From an endosymbiont of Escarpia spicata (GTDB taxonomy: Bacteria; Pseudomonadota; Gammaproteobacteria; Chromatiales; Chromatiaceae): a stretch of 64,000 nucleotides of DNA. Positions 8,825-18,112 of this stretch are shown here, piece after piece. A program made the translations under genes and the position numbers. The notes under the pieces are model-generated. The model did no database searches, was not told the DNA's origin, and saw only the letters and a program-made list of their open reading frames with translations. The stretch spans positions 62,001 through 126,000 of the forward strand of contig QFXE01000010.1 in NCBI GenBank assembly GCA_003349915.1. Reading direction: 5' to 3'. Positions within the stretch are counted from its first letter, which is position 1. Each line of letters begins with the position of its first letter.

Positions 8825-10831
8825 GTGATTGCAGCAGCGCTCCTGTTCACTGTGATTATGAAAGATAGCCTTGACCGCTCGCTGCTTGTTCTGTGGGTGG
8901 CTTCAATGATATTTTTTTGCGTTATCCGTATGTTTGTATGGAAGCGCTACAATCACGATGAAAATGCCGTTTCCCCGGAAATCTGGGTGCGGCGATATGT
9001 ACAGAGCACTCTGTTTGTTGGCATGCTCTGGGCAAGTCTGTCCCTGTTCCTCTATTTTTCTGATGACCTGGTTGTGCGAAGCCTGGTCTTTATGATGATT
9101 ATTGGCGCTATTGCAGCAAGCGTCCCCGTTCTCTCCAGCATACTGCCCGCATTCTATGCTTACATCACTCCCATGGCTGCCGGACTGGCAGTTGCATTTA
9201 TATTGGAAGGTTCAGCGTTCAATATAGCCGTTGGTGTTGCAGTGCCTGTCTATGCCGCATTAATTGCGCAGACGGCGATAAATACCAACCGACACCTGAG
9301 AGAATCCCTGATACTTCAATATAAAAACCAGGCCCTTATTTCTGAACTTAATATAGAGATTAAGGATCGAAAGAGCGCGCAGCAGGAACTGAAAAGGCAC
9401 GGTGATCAACTTGAAAAACTGGTGGATGAACGTACTAATCAGTTGGTCGTGATCAACAGATCACTGGAAAAAGAGGTTGAAGAGCGCCGGCGGGCTGAAT
9501 ATAACCTCAAACACCTGGCGCATCATGATGCGCTAACCAATCTTCCCAATCGTCTCTTGCTGGATGCCCGGCTTGAACACGCTATCGAAAGAGCACGTAG
9601 ATACGAGGCTCAAGTGGCCGTGTTGTTCATGGACTTGGACAACTTTAAAAATATAAATGACAGTTTGGGCCATGCCGCAGGGGATGAGCTATTGCGTATG
9701 GTCGGCGAACGACTCCGCACCGGCATAAGAGAGGATGATACGGTTTCCCGATTGGGTGGCGATGAATTTATCATCGTCATGGAACAGGTCGAAAACCAGA
9801 ATGTGATCGAACATCTGGCACAAAAACTCATGTCTGCCCTCGAAGAGAAATTCGAGATCCAGAATCAGGCGCTATTTATCGGCACAAGTATCGGCATCAG
9901 CCTTTTTCCACAAGACGGTGGTTCTGCTGAAAAACTGGTCGCTAATGCCGATGCCGCAATGTACCGGGCAAAAGAACAGGGGCGGCGTAATTACCAGTTT
10001 TACACCCATGAGTTAACAAAGACCGCATATGATCGGGTTATGCTGGAGGGTGGTTTGCGAAATGCACTGGAAGCACAAGACCTGATGCTCTATTACCAAC
10101 CACAAATCTCACTTGCAGATGGCCGGATTACAGGCGTAGAGGCTCTGATACGCTGGGAACATCCTGAACTTGGCCTGCTTCCGCCGGGACGGTTCCTGCA
10201 AGTAGCTGAAGACTCAGGCCTCATCATACCTATGGGTAACTGGATTCTGCAGACTGCCTGCCAACAGATGAGCGCTTGGAAAAAGTCGGGATTCCTGCTT
10301 GAACGCATGGCGGTCAATCTCTCAGGCAGACAGATCCGTGACAACAGCCTGGTTCAAACTGTTGAAAAGACGCTTCAGTCCAGCAATTGCAGGGCAGAGT
10401 GGCTCGAACTGGAGATAACCGAGAGTTTCATTATGCAAGAGACAGGTCACTCCATGGAGACACTGGATAACCTGAGAAAGCTCGGCACACACATGGCTAT
10501 CGACGACTTTGGCACCGGATACTCCTCCCTGAGTTATCTAAAGCGACTGCCTGTGGACAAACTGAAAATCGACCGCTCCTTTGTCCGTGATCTGGTCAAG
10601 GATCCCAATGATGCAGCCATTACGCGGGCCATTATCGCCATGGGAAAGACACTCCAGCTCACTGTCACGGCAGAGGGAATTGAGAGCCTGGAGCAGGAGG
10701 CATTCTTAAAGGAGCAGGGCTGCGACCAGGGTCAGGGATTTCGTTATGGACGCCCACTGCCTGCTGCCGATATCACGCACCTGCTGGAACGGGAATCGCT
10801 CAACCTGAGCAGTAGTATGGTTTGCCTCTAA
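8825..10831 (+). CDS. Membrane GGDEF-EAL protein (c-di-GMP cyclase/phosphodiesterase)
   Basis: Six hydrophobic helices fill roughly residues 1-155, followed by a coiled-coil linker, a GGDEF domain (intact GGDEF at about 311-315, with the DLDNFKNINDSLGH region before it) and an EAL domain (EALIRWEHP near 439, NLSG, EITES, IDDFGTGYSSL, KIDRSF, TAEGIE). Both catalytic cores look complete, so it may make and degrade cyclic di-GMP; in many dual proteins one activity dominates. The coordinates use the first conventional in-frame start, GTG 8825, but this has no ribosome-binding site and cuts into the first membrane helix. The frame is open back to 8732, and an ATA at 8744 sits nine bases after GAGGA, so the true N-terminus probably lies upstream. 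No adjacent partner gene is on this strand. Confidence 0.9.
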   Translation: MIAAALLFTVIMKDSLDRSLLVLWVASMIFFCVIRMFVWKRYNHDENAVSPEIWVRRYVQSTLFVGMLWASLSLFLYFSDDLVVRSLVFMMIIGAIAASVPVLSSILPAFYAYITPMAAGLAVAFILEGSAFNIAVGVAVPVYAALIAQTAINTNRHLRESLILQYKNQALISELNIEIKDRKSAQQELKRHGDQLEKLVDERTNQLVVINRSLEKEVEERRRAEYNLKHLAHHDALTNLPNRLLLDARLEHAIERARRYEAQVAVLFMDLDNFKNINDSLGHAAGDELLRMVGERLRTGIREDDTVSRLGGDEFIIVMEQVENQNVIEHLAQKLMSALEEKFEIQNQALFIGTSIGISLFPQDGGSAEKLVANADAAMYRAKEQGRRNYQFYTHELTKTAYDRVMLEGGLRNALEAQDLMLYYQPQISLADGRITGVEALIRWEHPELGLLPPGRFLQVAEDSGLIIPMGNWILQTACQQMSAWKKSGFLLERMAVNLSGRQIRDNSLVQTVEKTLQSSNCRAEWLELEITESFIMQETGHSMETLDNLRKLGTHMAIDDFGTGYSSLSYLKRLPVDKLKIDRSFVRDLVKDPNDAAITRAIIAMGKTLQLTVTAEGIESLEQEAFLKEQGCDQGQGFRYGRPLPAADITHLLERESLNLSSSMVCL

Positions 10832-10899
10832 CGGTCTTACGACGCACTTGGCGGCTGTTCTCAGTAATCAAGGTGCGTACGGTGCACCCTGCATTCAGC

Positions 10900-10926
10900 T
10901 AAAGAAATTCTGACTTTGGCCGAAAG
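10900..10926 (+). promoter_or_regulatory. Candidate sigma-28 (FliA) promoter of chemoreceptor 1
   Basis: TAAA at 10900-10903, exactly 15 bases, then GCCGAAAG at 10919-10926. The sigma-28 consensus is TAAA-N15-GCCGATAA, so the -35 is perfect and the -10 matches 6 of 8. It lies about 70 bp before the chemoreceptor start, as expected for a flagellar-regulon gene. Confidence 0.65.
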
Positions 10927-10996
10927 GCAGTAAACAGCCTATTTTAATGAACCAAAAAATGTCGACTGAATTTCGAATATACTCAAGGAGTTATAG

Positions 10997-12690
10997 GTGA
11001 ATAACCTTCTCAACAATCTCTCTATCAAAACCAAGATCATCGGAAACTCATTGATCCTGCTGGCCCTGCTCCTAGCCAGTTCGGGTTATGCGTTATATGC
11101 GATGAGCCAGGTCGGCAAAGAGCTCGAGGCCATTGCCGAACAGGATATTCCAATGACGCAGAACCTCACCGCAACTACGGAACATCAGCTGGAGCAGGCT
11201 CACCACTTTGAACGGGCTTTGCGTTTCGGGATTCTTCTGCAGCAAGGAGATAAGGCAGCTGCGCATTTCAAGGCTGAGATCGCTGCATTTGATAAGCTCA
11301 GTAAGCAGGTCGATGAGGAGATTCATGCGGGTGAGCTTCTTGCTGAAACGGCCATGGCCAAAGCCCATAACGAGGAAGAGGCAAAAGAGTTCAAGCGCAT
11401 CGGTCAAGCGTTGAAGAAGATCGAGAAAGAGCATGCGGATTTCGAACTCCATGCCCATCAGGTCTTTGCCATGCTTGCGGATGGAAAGAGACATGAGGCC
11501 GAGGTCTTTGCTGAAAAGATGGAGCCTGAGGAGGAGCAGCTTGCTGTTGAGCTTGAATCCCTGCTGACAGAGATTGAGAAGTTCACAGAAGTGGCCGGAC
11601 GTCGTGCGGCGGAGCATGAACAGACCGCGATCTACCTGCTGAGTGGTTTCACCCTTCTTGCGTTCCTTATCGGTGGTTTCGTGAGCTGGACTATCTCCCG
11701 TAATGTCGTGAATCGTATGGGTGAGACGGCCCGTGGACTCGAAGTCATTGCCTCGGGTGACCTTAGCCACAAGGTAACAGTGGATGGGCGGGATGAAATC
11801 GGAAAACTGCAACAATCGATGCAGACGATGCGCAATAATTTGCTGGAGATGATCTCACAGATCAACGCCACCACAGCCCAACTCTCCACGGCGGCAGAAG
11901 AGGTGTCTGTGATAACAATACAGACCAGTGCCAATATTCAGCAACAACAGTCAGAGACGCAACAGATAGCAACGGCGATGAATGAAATGAGCGCCACCGT
12001 ACGGGAAGTGGCGGTGAATGTTAACAGCACGGCCTCTGCGGCAAATGGGGCCAGCACCGAAACTGAGAAGGGACGAAAGATAGTTGCAGGGGGGGGCAGG
12101 GAATCCAGCAACTGGCAGCACAAATTGAAGGCGCAGCGGATGTCATCGCCCATGTCGAGACGGAAAGTGAAAATATCGGTACCGTGCTGGACGTGATTAA
12201 AAGCATTGCCGAACAGACCAATCTGTTGGCGTTGAATGCGGCGATCGAGGCGGCCCGCGCCGGTGAGCAGGGCCGTGGATTTGCCGTGGTGGCAGATGAG
12301 GTGCGCACCCTGGCGAGCCGGACTCAGGAGTCCACCGCAGAGATCAATCAGATCATCGAAAAACTCCAGACCGGCTCCCGGAATGCGGTGCAGGTGATGA
12401 CTCAGAGCCGGGGACATGCCAAGTCAGTTGTCGATCAGGCGGTGCTGGCAGGTTCTTCATTGAGCGCCATCGCGGAATCCGTATCACAGATCGATCAAAT
12501 GAGCGCCCAGATTGCAACAGCCGCAGAAGAACAGAGCATTGTGGCGGAAGATATGAACCGCAACGTCGTACGGATCAGTGACATGGCGACCCAAAACGCC
12601 ACTGGTGCCGAGCAGACTTCCCAGGCCGGGAAAGAGTTGGCGCACATGGCTGCCGAGCTGCAAGGATTGGTGGTTAAGTTCCAAGTTTAA
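10997..12690 (+). pseudogene. Methyl-accepting chemotaxis protein 1, out of frame at an 8-G tract
   Basis: An N-terminal frame (10997-12196) encodes a membrane helix (residues about 10-32), a helical-bundle sensor domain, a second helix near 213-235 and a HAMP domain. The signalling hairpin continues in another frame to 12690, with the family tip motif [20 protein letters not shown]. The frames meet at a run of eight G (12089-12096): upstream reads GRKIVAG, and immediately after the run the second frame reads [12 protein letters not shown]. Six or nine G would restore one protein of about 564 residues. As written, the receptor lacks its kinase-control tip. Possible causes are a sequencing indel, fixed loss, or slipped-strand phase variation. 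The upstream sigma-28-like promoter supports membership of the flagellar regulon. Confidence 0.85.
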
Positions 12691-12697
12691 ACACATA

Positions 12698-12744
12698 GCG
12701 CACCCTACTGCCATTTAGAGAACGTAGGGTGCGCCATGCGCACC
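12698..12744. repeat. Palindromic dispersed repeat, family B
   Basis: GCGCACCCTAC at 12698-12708 pairs perfectly with GTAGGGTGCGC at 12724-12734, followed by CATGCGCACC. The same core, GTAGGGTGCGCC-TGCGCACC, recurs at 30161-30181 and 45661-45719, with a degenerate copy near 10872-10890. It could form a hairpin just after chemoreceptor 1, but no T-run follows, so it is not a classical terminator. Confidence 0.8.
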
Positions 12745-12775
12745 AATGCCACTCCAGTCAGAAATAATTATTTCC

Positions 12776-12802
12776 TCAAGTAAATAAAGGCAATGCCGCC
12801 AA
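12776..12802 (+). promoter_or_regulatory. Weak candidate sigma-28 promoter of chemoreceptor 2
   Basis: TCAA at 12776-12779, 15 bases, then GCCGCCAA at 12795-12802. This is 3 of 4 and 6 of 8 matches to TAAA-N15-GCCGATAA with exact spacing, about 118 bp upstream of the start. It is weaker than the elements before chemoreceptor 1 and the HDOD gene. Confidence 0.4.
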
Positions 12803-12919
12803 GTTTTATGTTCGAGTCAATCACCCGGAGTCATTTACTCGGAAAAAGGTAAGAATAAAACTATTGACTGAGGCGTTTTTTTATCTGCCCAGTTTGGAAA
12901 AAACAGGGAGTAGAACAGG

Positions 12920-15249
12920 ATGTTGTTGAAACGGAAGATAATGATCGGTGCAGCTATTTTGGCAGCTGTACCACTCCTGGCTGCCAGCCTAGCCATCATC
13001 GGCGTTGCGACGGAAAAGAGTCATCAAGCACTCGAAGAAGCTGCCAGAGAACGTTTGATCGCGCTGAGAGACATCAAGAAGTCCCAGATTACGGATTACT
13101 TTGAGACGATCCGGAATCAGATACATAACCTCTCCAGGGCATATGAAGTCACCGATGCGCTGCAGAATTTTCGCAGTTCGATATCCACTTACCGGAATGA
13201 AATTTTTCAGCCGGACATCGAAAAATACAGAAGCGAACTTGCCCACTACTACAGCGGCGAATTTACAAAAGAGTATAAAAACCGCAATCGTGGGGGGAGT
13301 GCAAATACGGACATGTTGCTTAAAGGGCTGGATGCCGATGCCGTTGCGCTCCAATACCAATACATCAAAGCCAATCCCAACCCCTTGGGTGAAAAAGACA
13401 GACTGATCGATCCCATCGACGGGACTCAGTACGGAGAGTGGCATGCGCAATTTCACCCGTTTCTGCGCGATTTCCAACAGCGGTTTGGTTATTACGATAT
13501 TTTTCTGGTGGATGCGGAGACCGGTCGAATCGTCTATTCGGTTTTTAAGGAACTCGACTTCGCAACTTCTTTAAAGAATGGCGCCTACGCCAACTCGGGT
13601 ATAGGAGAGGTATTTCGTCAAGCCAATCAGGCAAATTCCCCCGATTTCGTGGCGCTGTCCGATTTTTCACCCTATCTGCCTTCATACCAGGATCAGGCGT
13701 CCTTCATAGCCTCGCCTGTTTTCGACAATGAAGGCGGGAAGTTAGGCGTTTTGATCTTCCAGATGCCCATCGATGGCATCAATGCTGTGATGACAAACGA
13801 TCATCAATGGAAACAGGCGGGTCTAGGTGACTCTGGAGAAACCTATCCCGTGGGCGCGGATGGAAGGATGCGCAGCAACAGTCGATTTCTCATCGAAGAC
13901 AAGGAGGGGTATCTGCAGGCTATCCGCGATGGGGGGCTTTCAGAAGAGATTGTAGGTTTGATTGGAGATAAGGGGAGTAGTATTGGGCTGCACCCGATCG
14001 AAACAATCGGCGCAAAAGCCGCGTTGGCCGGTCAGTCAGGTTTTGGAATCTTTCCAGACTATCGGAATGTCCCGGTTCTTTCCGCATACGCCCCTCTCTC
14101 ATTCAATGGATTGAATGGAGCCATCTTTGCGGAGATCGACGAGGCAGAGGCATTCGCTGCCTCCGATGCGCTCAGTAAGCAACTGCTATTGATTTCCGGG
14201 GGGATCGCATTGGTACTGATTGTGCTGGCGATTGCAGCAGGTGTCTGGTTTGCCAGTCGGATCTCCAAGCCTATTCTACAGCTCAGTCGAACAATCAAGG
14301 ATATCGAACAAAATTCAGACCTGACACAGCGGGTCGCTATTCAATCCAGTGATGAATTGGGGATGGCTGCTGGTGCATTTAACAGCCTGATGAAGAAATT
14401 CCAAAATAGTCTCCAGCAGGTTAATGATGCAAGCGTCCAACTCGCCACTACCTCCGAAGAGACCTCCGTGATCACTGAGCAGACCAATACAATTGTTCAG
14501 AACCAGTTGATGGAGACGACTCAAGTTGCAACTGCAATGAATGAGATGAGCGCCACAGTGCAGGAGGTTGCCAACAGTACTTCGAATGCATCGGAGACCG
14601 CAGCCATGGCCAATAGTGAAGCGACTGCCGGACAGCAGGCGATGGAACAGACCATTGTACAGATTCGGCAGTTGGCCTTGGATGTCGAGAGCACCTCCAA
14701 CGTCATCAAGACACTTGAGAAAAACAGTGGCGAGATCAATTCAGTGCTTGATGTCATAAAAAGTATTGCGGAGCAGACCAACCTGCTGGCACTCAATGCA
14801 GCCATTGAGGCAGCACGGGCGGGTGAGCAGGGAAGGGGGTTTGCTGTGGTGGCGGATGAGGTACGAACCCTTGCAAGTCGTACGCAGGCGTCAACAGAAG
14901 AGATCAATCAGATGATCGAGAAGCTGCAGAGTGGACACGGCAGGCAGTAGCGACAATGGGCAAGAGTCGCGACAAGGCCCACGCAGTTGCTGAACAGGCT
15001 TCCAATACCGGAAGCTCCCTGGTATCTATAGTCGGGGCGATTGGCCGGATTACGGATATGAGCGCACAGATTGCCAGCGCATCAGAAGAGCAGTCAGCGG
15101 TTGCTGAAGAGATCAACCGCAATGTGGTCCAAATCAATGACATGACGGAACAGAGCGCAGCAGGTGCGCAGCAGACCTCTGTCGCCAGCGGGGATCTGGC
15201 CCGGCTGGCAACGGATCTTCAGTTGCTTGTGGGGCAGTTCAAAGTTTAG
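12920..15249 (+). pseudogene. Methyl-accepting chemotaxis protein 2 (cache-type sensor), frameshifted
   Basis: Frame one (12920-14950) encodes an N-terminal membrane helix, a long periplasmic sensor domain of about 380 residues with the look of a double cache domain, a second helix near residue 425, HAMP, and most of the signalling hairpin, including [20 protein letters not shown]. It stops early just after [11 protein letters not shown] second frame (to 15249) continues MGKSRDKAHAVAEQASNTG and ends at VGQFKV, exactly like the C-terminus of chemoreceptor 1. One missing base near 14930-14934 restores [14 protein letters not shown] and a receptor of about 776 residues. There is no homopolymer at this break, unlike in chemoreceptor 1. 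Its ATG is preceded by CAGGGAGTAGAACAGG. The gene converges on hypD nine bases later. Confidence 0.83.
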
Positions 15250-15258
15250 AACGCTTTT

Positions 15259-16347
15259 CTACAGCCTGAGTCCATTGCTCCACCAGATCCGGCAGGCTCC
15301 CTCATCGGAAACCATGCAGGGGCCGACGGGGTTTCTGGGGGTGCAGGCCTCGCCATAGAGCCGACACTCATTGGGATATTTTTTGCCAAGTACGACTGCG
15401 GCGCAGTCACACCCAGGTGGCATCTGTCCAGCGCGACGGCGGCTCTCTGAATCGTAATCCGGATAGCGTTTTCGGGCGTCCCATCTCTCATAAGTTCTCT
15501 TCAATGCGTAACCCGATTTTGGAATCGTGCCGATGCCGCGCCAGTTTGCATCGACCACATCCAGCGCGGTCTCAAGATGTTTGCGGGCGCTGGGGTTGCC
15601 GCCGGGACGGACCAGTTCCGGGTAGCAGTTGTCGAGAAACAGCCGCTGGTCGATCTGTTGCCGCAGCACCGAATAGGTGGCGGCCAGCAGACTCTCGGGT
15701 GTAAAACCGGCCACCGCGCTGGGAATCTGGTGCTTATCGACCACAAACTGCCACTCTTCAGGCCCCATGACAGTAGCGACATGACCAGGGGCCACCAGGG
15801 CATTGAATCCGGGTGTGCCGGAATCGAGCAGCATGGAAACTGCGGGCCAGGTGAGCCGTCCGGAGAGCAGAATGGAGAGGTTGTCGGGAATGCCCTCCAC
15901 GAGCAGGGCGGCAACGGGTGCGGTAGTGGTCTCGAATCCCGCGGCAAAAAAGACTATCTCGCGGTCAGGATTCTCCCTCGCAATTTTCAACGCCTCAATG
16001 GGTGAAGAGATGGGTCGGATGTCGGCACCGGCGGCGTGGGCCTGATCAAGAGAGCGGGGTTCATCCTTCGATACATTGACGGGGACCCGCAGCATATCCC
16101 CAAAAGCCACCAGGATGATCTGCTCATTGAGCGCGAGTTGTATCGCCTGATAGACATCCTCCTCCGGGCAGACGCAGACGGGACAGCCGGGGCCGGGGAT
16201 CAATTCGATCTGCTCCGGCAGAGCACCGCGAAGGCCAGCCTGGGTGATGGAACGTTCGTGGCCACCGCAAACATTCATGATGCGGATCCGTTCCGGGAGC
16301 TGCAGGGACCGGATCTGCTGCAGCCAGTCTTTTGCGCTGAGTGACAT
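15259..16347 (-). CDS. hypD: [NiFe] hydrogenase maturation protein HypD
   Basis: A 362-residue iron-sulfur protein that, with HypC, forms the scaffold on which Fe(CN)2CO is assembled. It has the family signatures RIMNVCGGHERSI near residue 22-35 and IPGPGCPVCVCPEED near 60, the FFAAGFETTTAP block, and the C-terminal cysteine cluster region (CDCAAVVLGKKYP ... CRLYGEACTP). It is the last gene of the minus-strand hyp set, 11 bp after hypB, and converges on chemoreceptor 2. HypE and HypF, which supply cyanide, are not encoded in the window. Confidence 0.96.
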   Translation of the reverse strand: MSLSAKDWLQQIRSLQLPERIRIMNVCGGHERSITQAGLRGALPEQIELIPGPGCPVCVCPEEDVYQAIQLALNEQIILVAFGDMLRVPVNVSKDEPRSLDQAHAAGADIRPISSPIEALKIARENPDREIVFFAAGFETTTAPVAALLVEGIPDNLSILLSGRLTWPAVSMLLDSGTPGFNALVAPGHVATVMGPEEWQFVVDKHQIPSAVAGFTPESLLAATYSVLRQQIDQRLFLDNCYPELVRPGGNPSARKHLETALDVVDANWRGIGTIPKSGYALKRTYERWDARKRYPDYDSESRRRAGQMPPGCDCAAVVLGKKYPNECRLYGEACTPRNPVGPCMVSDEGACRIWWSNGLRL

Positions 16348-16358
16348 GGATGTTGAGT

Positions 16359-17177
16359 CTAACCGTGTGCGTGAAGCTTTTCGCCGCTTGGCTGGATTTT
16401 GGGTTTTGTGGTCTCACCCGCTGCTCTGCGTGCGGCCTGAATGGCGAATGCCTTGCGCAGCCAGGTCAGCCAGTTGTCCAGCGTACTGCTGTTGCGGGCA
16501 GACAGGTTCAAAACCGGGGCTTCACTGGCGAGATGGCGGATTGCCTGTTCAGCCTGTTCCGGTTTGAAGTCATCCAGATAGGGAAGCAGGTCGGATTTGG
16601 TGATGAGTACCGCGTCGGCGGCCCGAAAGATGACGGGGTATTTGGCGGGTTTGTCATCCCCCTCGGTGACCGACAGCAGGGTGACATTGAGGTGTTGCCC
16701 AAGATCGAAGCTGGCGGGGCAGACCAGATTGCCGACATTTTCCACGAAGACGATGTCCAGATCGTCCAGGTTCAGCTGGTGGAGCGCGGAGTGCACCATA
16801 TGTGCATCCAGGTGACAGGCGGTGCCGGTGGTGATCTGCACGGCGCTGATGCCTTTGCTGCGTATGCGTTCAGCGTCGTTTTCTGTCTCCAGATCGCCCT
16901 CGATGACGGCGATTCTGAACTCCTGATTGAGTGCATCGATAGTTGCTTCGAGCAGGCTGGTCTTGCCGCTGCCGGGGGACGACATCAGATTGACGGCAAG
17001 CACGCCATGATTGTCGAAGTGTTGCCGATTGTGGCCAGCCTGATGATCGTTTTCACTGAGCAGGTTCTGCAGCACCTCCACGGCAACCTTGCCGTCGTGG
17101 GTATGCTCATGTTTGCCGCCGGCCTCAATGAGGTGGCGATTACCCTGGGTGACGTTACAGCCACAGGTGTCACACAT
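16359..17177 (-). CDS. hypB: Hydrogenase nickel-insertion GTPase HypB
   Basis: A 272-residue SIMIBI-class GTPase that drives nickel delivery to the hydrogenase large-subunit precursor together with HypA. The N-terminus MCDTCGC is the high-affinity metal site (CxxCGC type). A short histidine-containing stretch (GKHEHTHDGK) follows rather than the long His tract of some homologues. Walker A is SSPGSGKTSLLE (about 65-76); EGDLETENDAERI, the metal-site CH pair in TTGTACHLD, ENVGNLVCP and TKSDLLPY (G4) follow in order. It lies 11 bp upstream of hypD but is separated from hypA by a 261-bp gap containing a repeat, which is unusual for these co-transcribed genes. Confidence 0.96.
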   Translation of the reverse strand: MCDTCGCNVTQGNRHLIEAGGKHEHTHDGKVAVEVLQNLLSENDHQAGHNRQHFDNHGVLAVNLMSSPGSGKTSLLEATIDALNQEFRIAVIEGDLETENDAERIRSKGISAVQITTGTACHLDAHMVHSALHQLNLDDLDIVFVENVGNLVCPASFDLGQHLNVTLLSVTEGDDKPAKYPVIFRAADAVLITKSDLLPYLDDFKPEQAEQAIRHLASEAPVLNLSARNSSTLDNWLTWLRKAFAIQAARRAAGETTKPKIQPSGEKLHAHG

Positions 17178-17252
17178 CTTTTTGCTCTCCAGAGATATTT
17201 ACAACGAAAATTATGGTAGCGATTAGTTTGGTCCTGAATTGGTGCCTTTTTT

Positions 17253-17406
17253 GTAGGTTGGGTTAGATGTGCATTGCTGCAAACTTTCATTTTGCCATCA
17301 AGCTTCGCGCGCATCGTAACCCAACAGCGGTTTGTCAGGTTACGTCGCGCACAAAGTGCTGTGCCGTATTTCGGCTTTGTACTGTCGCACGACTAACCAG
17401 ACCTAC
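17253..17406. repeat. Inverted-end repeat element between hypA and hypB
   Basis: The element opens with GTAGGTTGGGTTAG and closes with CTAACCAGACCTAC, near-perfect inverted ends about 154 bp apart, with internal GTAACCCAACAGCGG. It fills most of the otherwise empty 17178-17438 gap between hypA and hypB. It has no coding capacity. It looks like a dispersed short repeat inserted within the hyp operon. Confidence 0.6.
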
Positions 17407-17438
17407 GTCGCTGCATCTATCGTAAAGATAATAGCGGT

Positions 17439-17801
17439 TTATTCCACCGCCTGCTCCGCACGGTTTAACTCAACGCTGGCGAGTAACAACTCATCGCCAC
17501 TGAGAAGTTGGGTATGGTAGTCGCCACACTCGCCGCAGATCATCCGGTTGATTCCGGCTTCTGTTTCAGCGCCGCACTGGCTGCACCTCACCCGAATGCT
17601 GGTGGACTCCGTAATCAGCTCAGCCTGTTGCGCGATGGTACCGGCGCGGGCAATGGTAAAGGCCTGTTCCAGCAGTTCCGGCACGACACCGGACAAGGGG
17701 CCGATACGGACCACTATCCGGGTGATCTCCGACGCCTGCTCCCGGGATGCGATATCGGCGACCTGTTCAAGCATCGCCTGGCAGACCGCAAGCTCATGCA
17801 T
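17439..17801 (-). CDS. hypA: Hydrogenase nickel metallochaperone HypA
   Basis: A 120-residue HypA. It begins MHELAVCQAM, with the nickel ligand His2 and adjacent Glu3 invariant in the family. The zinc domain has two cysteine pairs, CSQCG and CGECG, separated by about 13 residues. It passes nickel to the hydrogenase large subunit together with HypB. Its ATG follows the hypC stop directly (TGAATG), so the two are translationally coupled. Confidence 0.95.
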   Translation of the reverse strand: MHELAVCQAMLEQVADIASREQASEITRIVVRIGPLSGVVPELLEQAFTIARAGTIAQQAELITESTSIRVRCSQCGAETEAGINRMICGECGDYHTQLLSGDELLLASVELNRAEQAVE

Positions 17802-18047
17802 TCAGAGGCTCCCAGGCTGCTCGTCCAGTGTCTTCAGCATCTCATCGTAGACCTCCCAGGCGGAGCGGGCCTCCTGAGGGGTGACTTTCTGGATCGCATA
17901 ACCGACATGCACCACCACGAAATCGCCAGGTTCCAGCGTCTCATGCTGCAACATGAAAAGGCTGACGTCACGTTCGACACCTTTCGCCTCGCAGCGGGCG
18001 GTATATTCAACGATCGTCTTGATCTGCATTGGAATACCGAGACACAT
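17802..18047 (-). CDS. hypC: Hydrogenase assembly chaperone HypC
   Basis: An 81-residue HypC/HupF-type chaperone starting MCLGIPMQI; Cys2, exposed after removal of the initiator methionine, is the residue that carries the Fe(CN)2CO unit and contacts the large-subunit precursor. The family segment GDFVVVHVGYAIQKV follows. It is first in the hypC-hypA-hypB-hypD set and diverges from the hydrogenase maturation protease gene 65 bp away, so the intervening DNA probably holds promoters for both directions. Confidence 0.95.
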   Translation of the reverse strand: MCLGIPMQIKTIVEYTARCEAKGVERDVSLFMLQHETLEPGDFVVVHVGYAIQKVTPQEARSAWEVYDEMLKTLDEQPGSL

Positions 18048-18112
18048 GGCTAGTGAGCTGCCTCTTGACTATTATGGACGTAAAATTTCTACCGACTATT
18101 CTCCCAAGGAGC

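Noticed and set aside
12085-12100. Programmed ribosomal frameshifting at the 8-G tract of chemoreceptor 1
   Set aside because: No heptameric slippery A/T-rich motif or stimulatory hairpin is visible, and the gene family does not use it; indel or slippage of DNA is simpler.
12698-12734. Rho-independent terminator after chemoreceptor 1
   Set aside because: The stem is good but lacks a following T-run, and the arms match the family B dispersed repeat.
16341-17219. 292-codon plus-strand open frame over hypB
   Set aside because: Shadow of hypB, which has all its GTPase and metal motifs.
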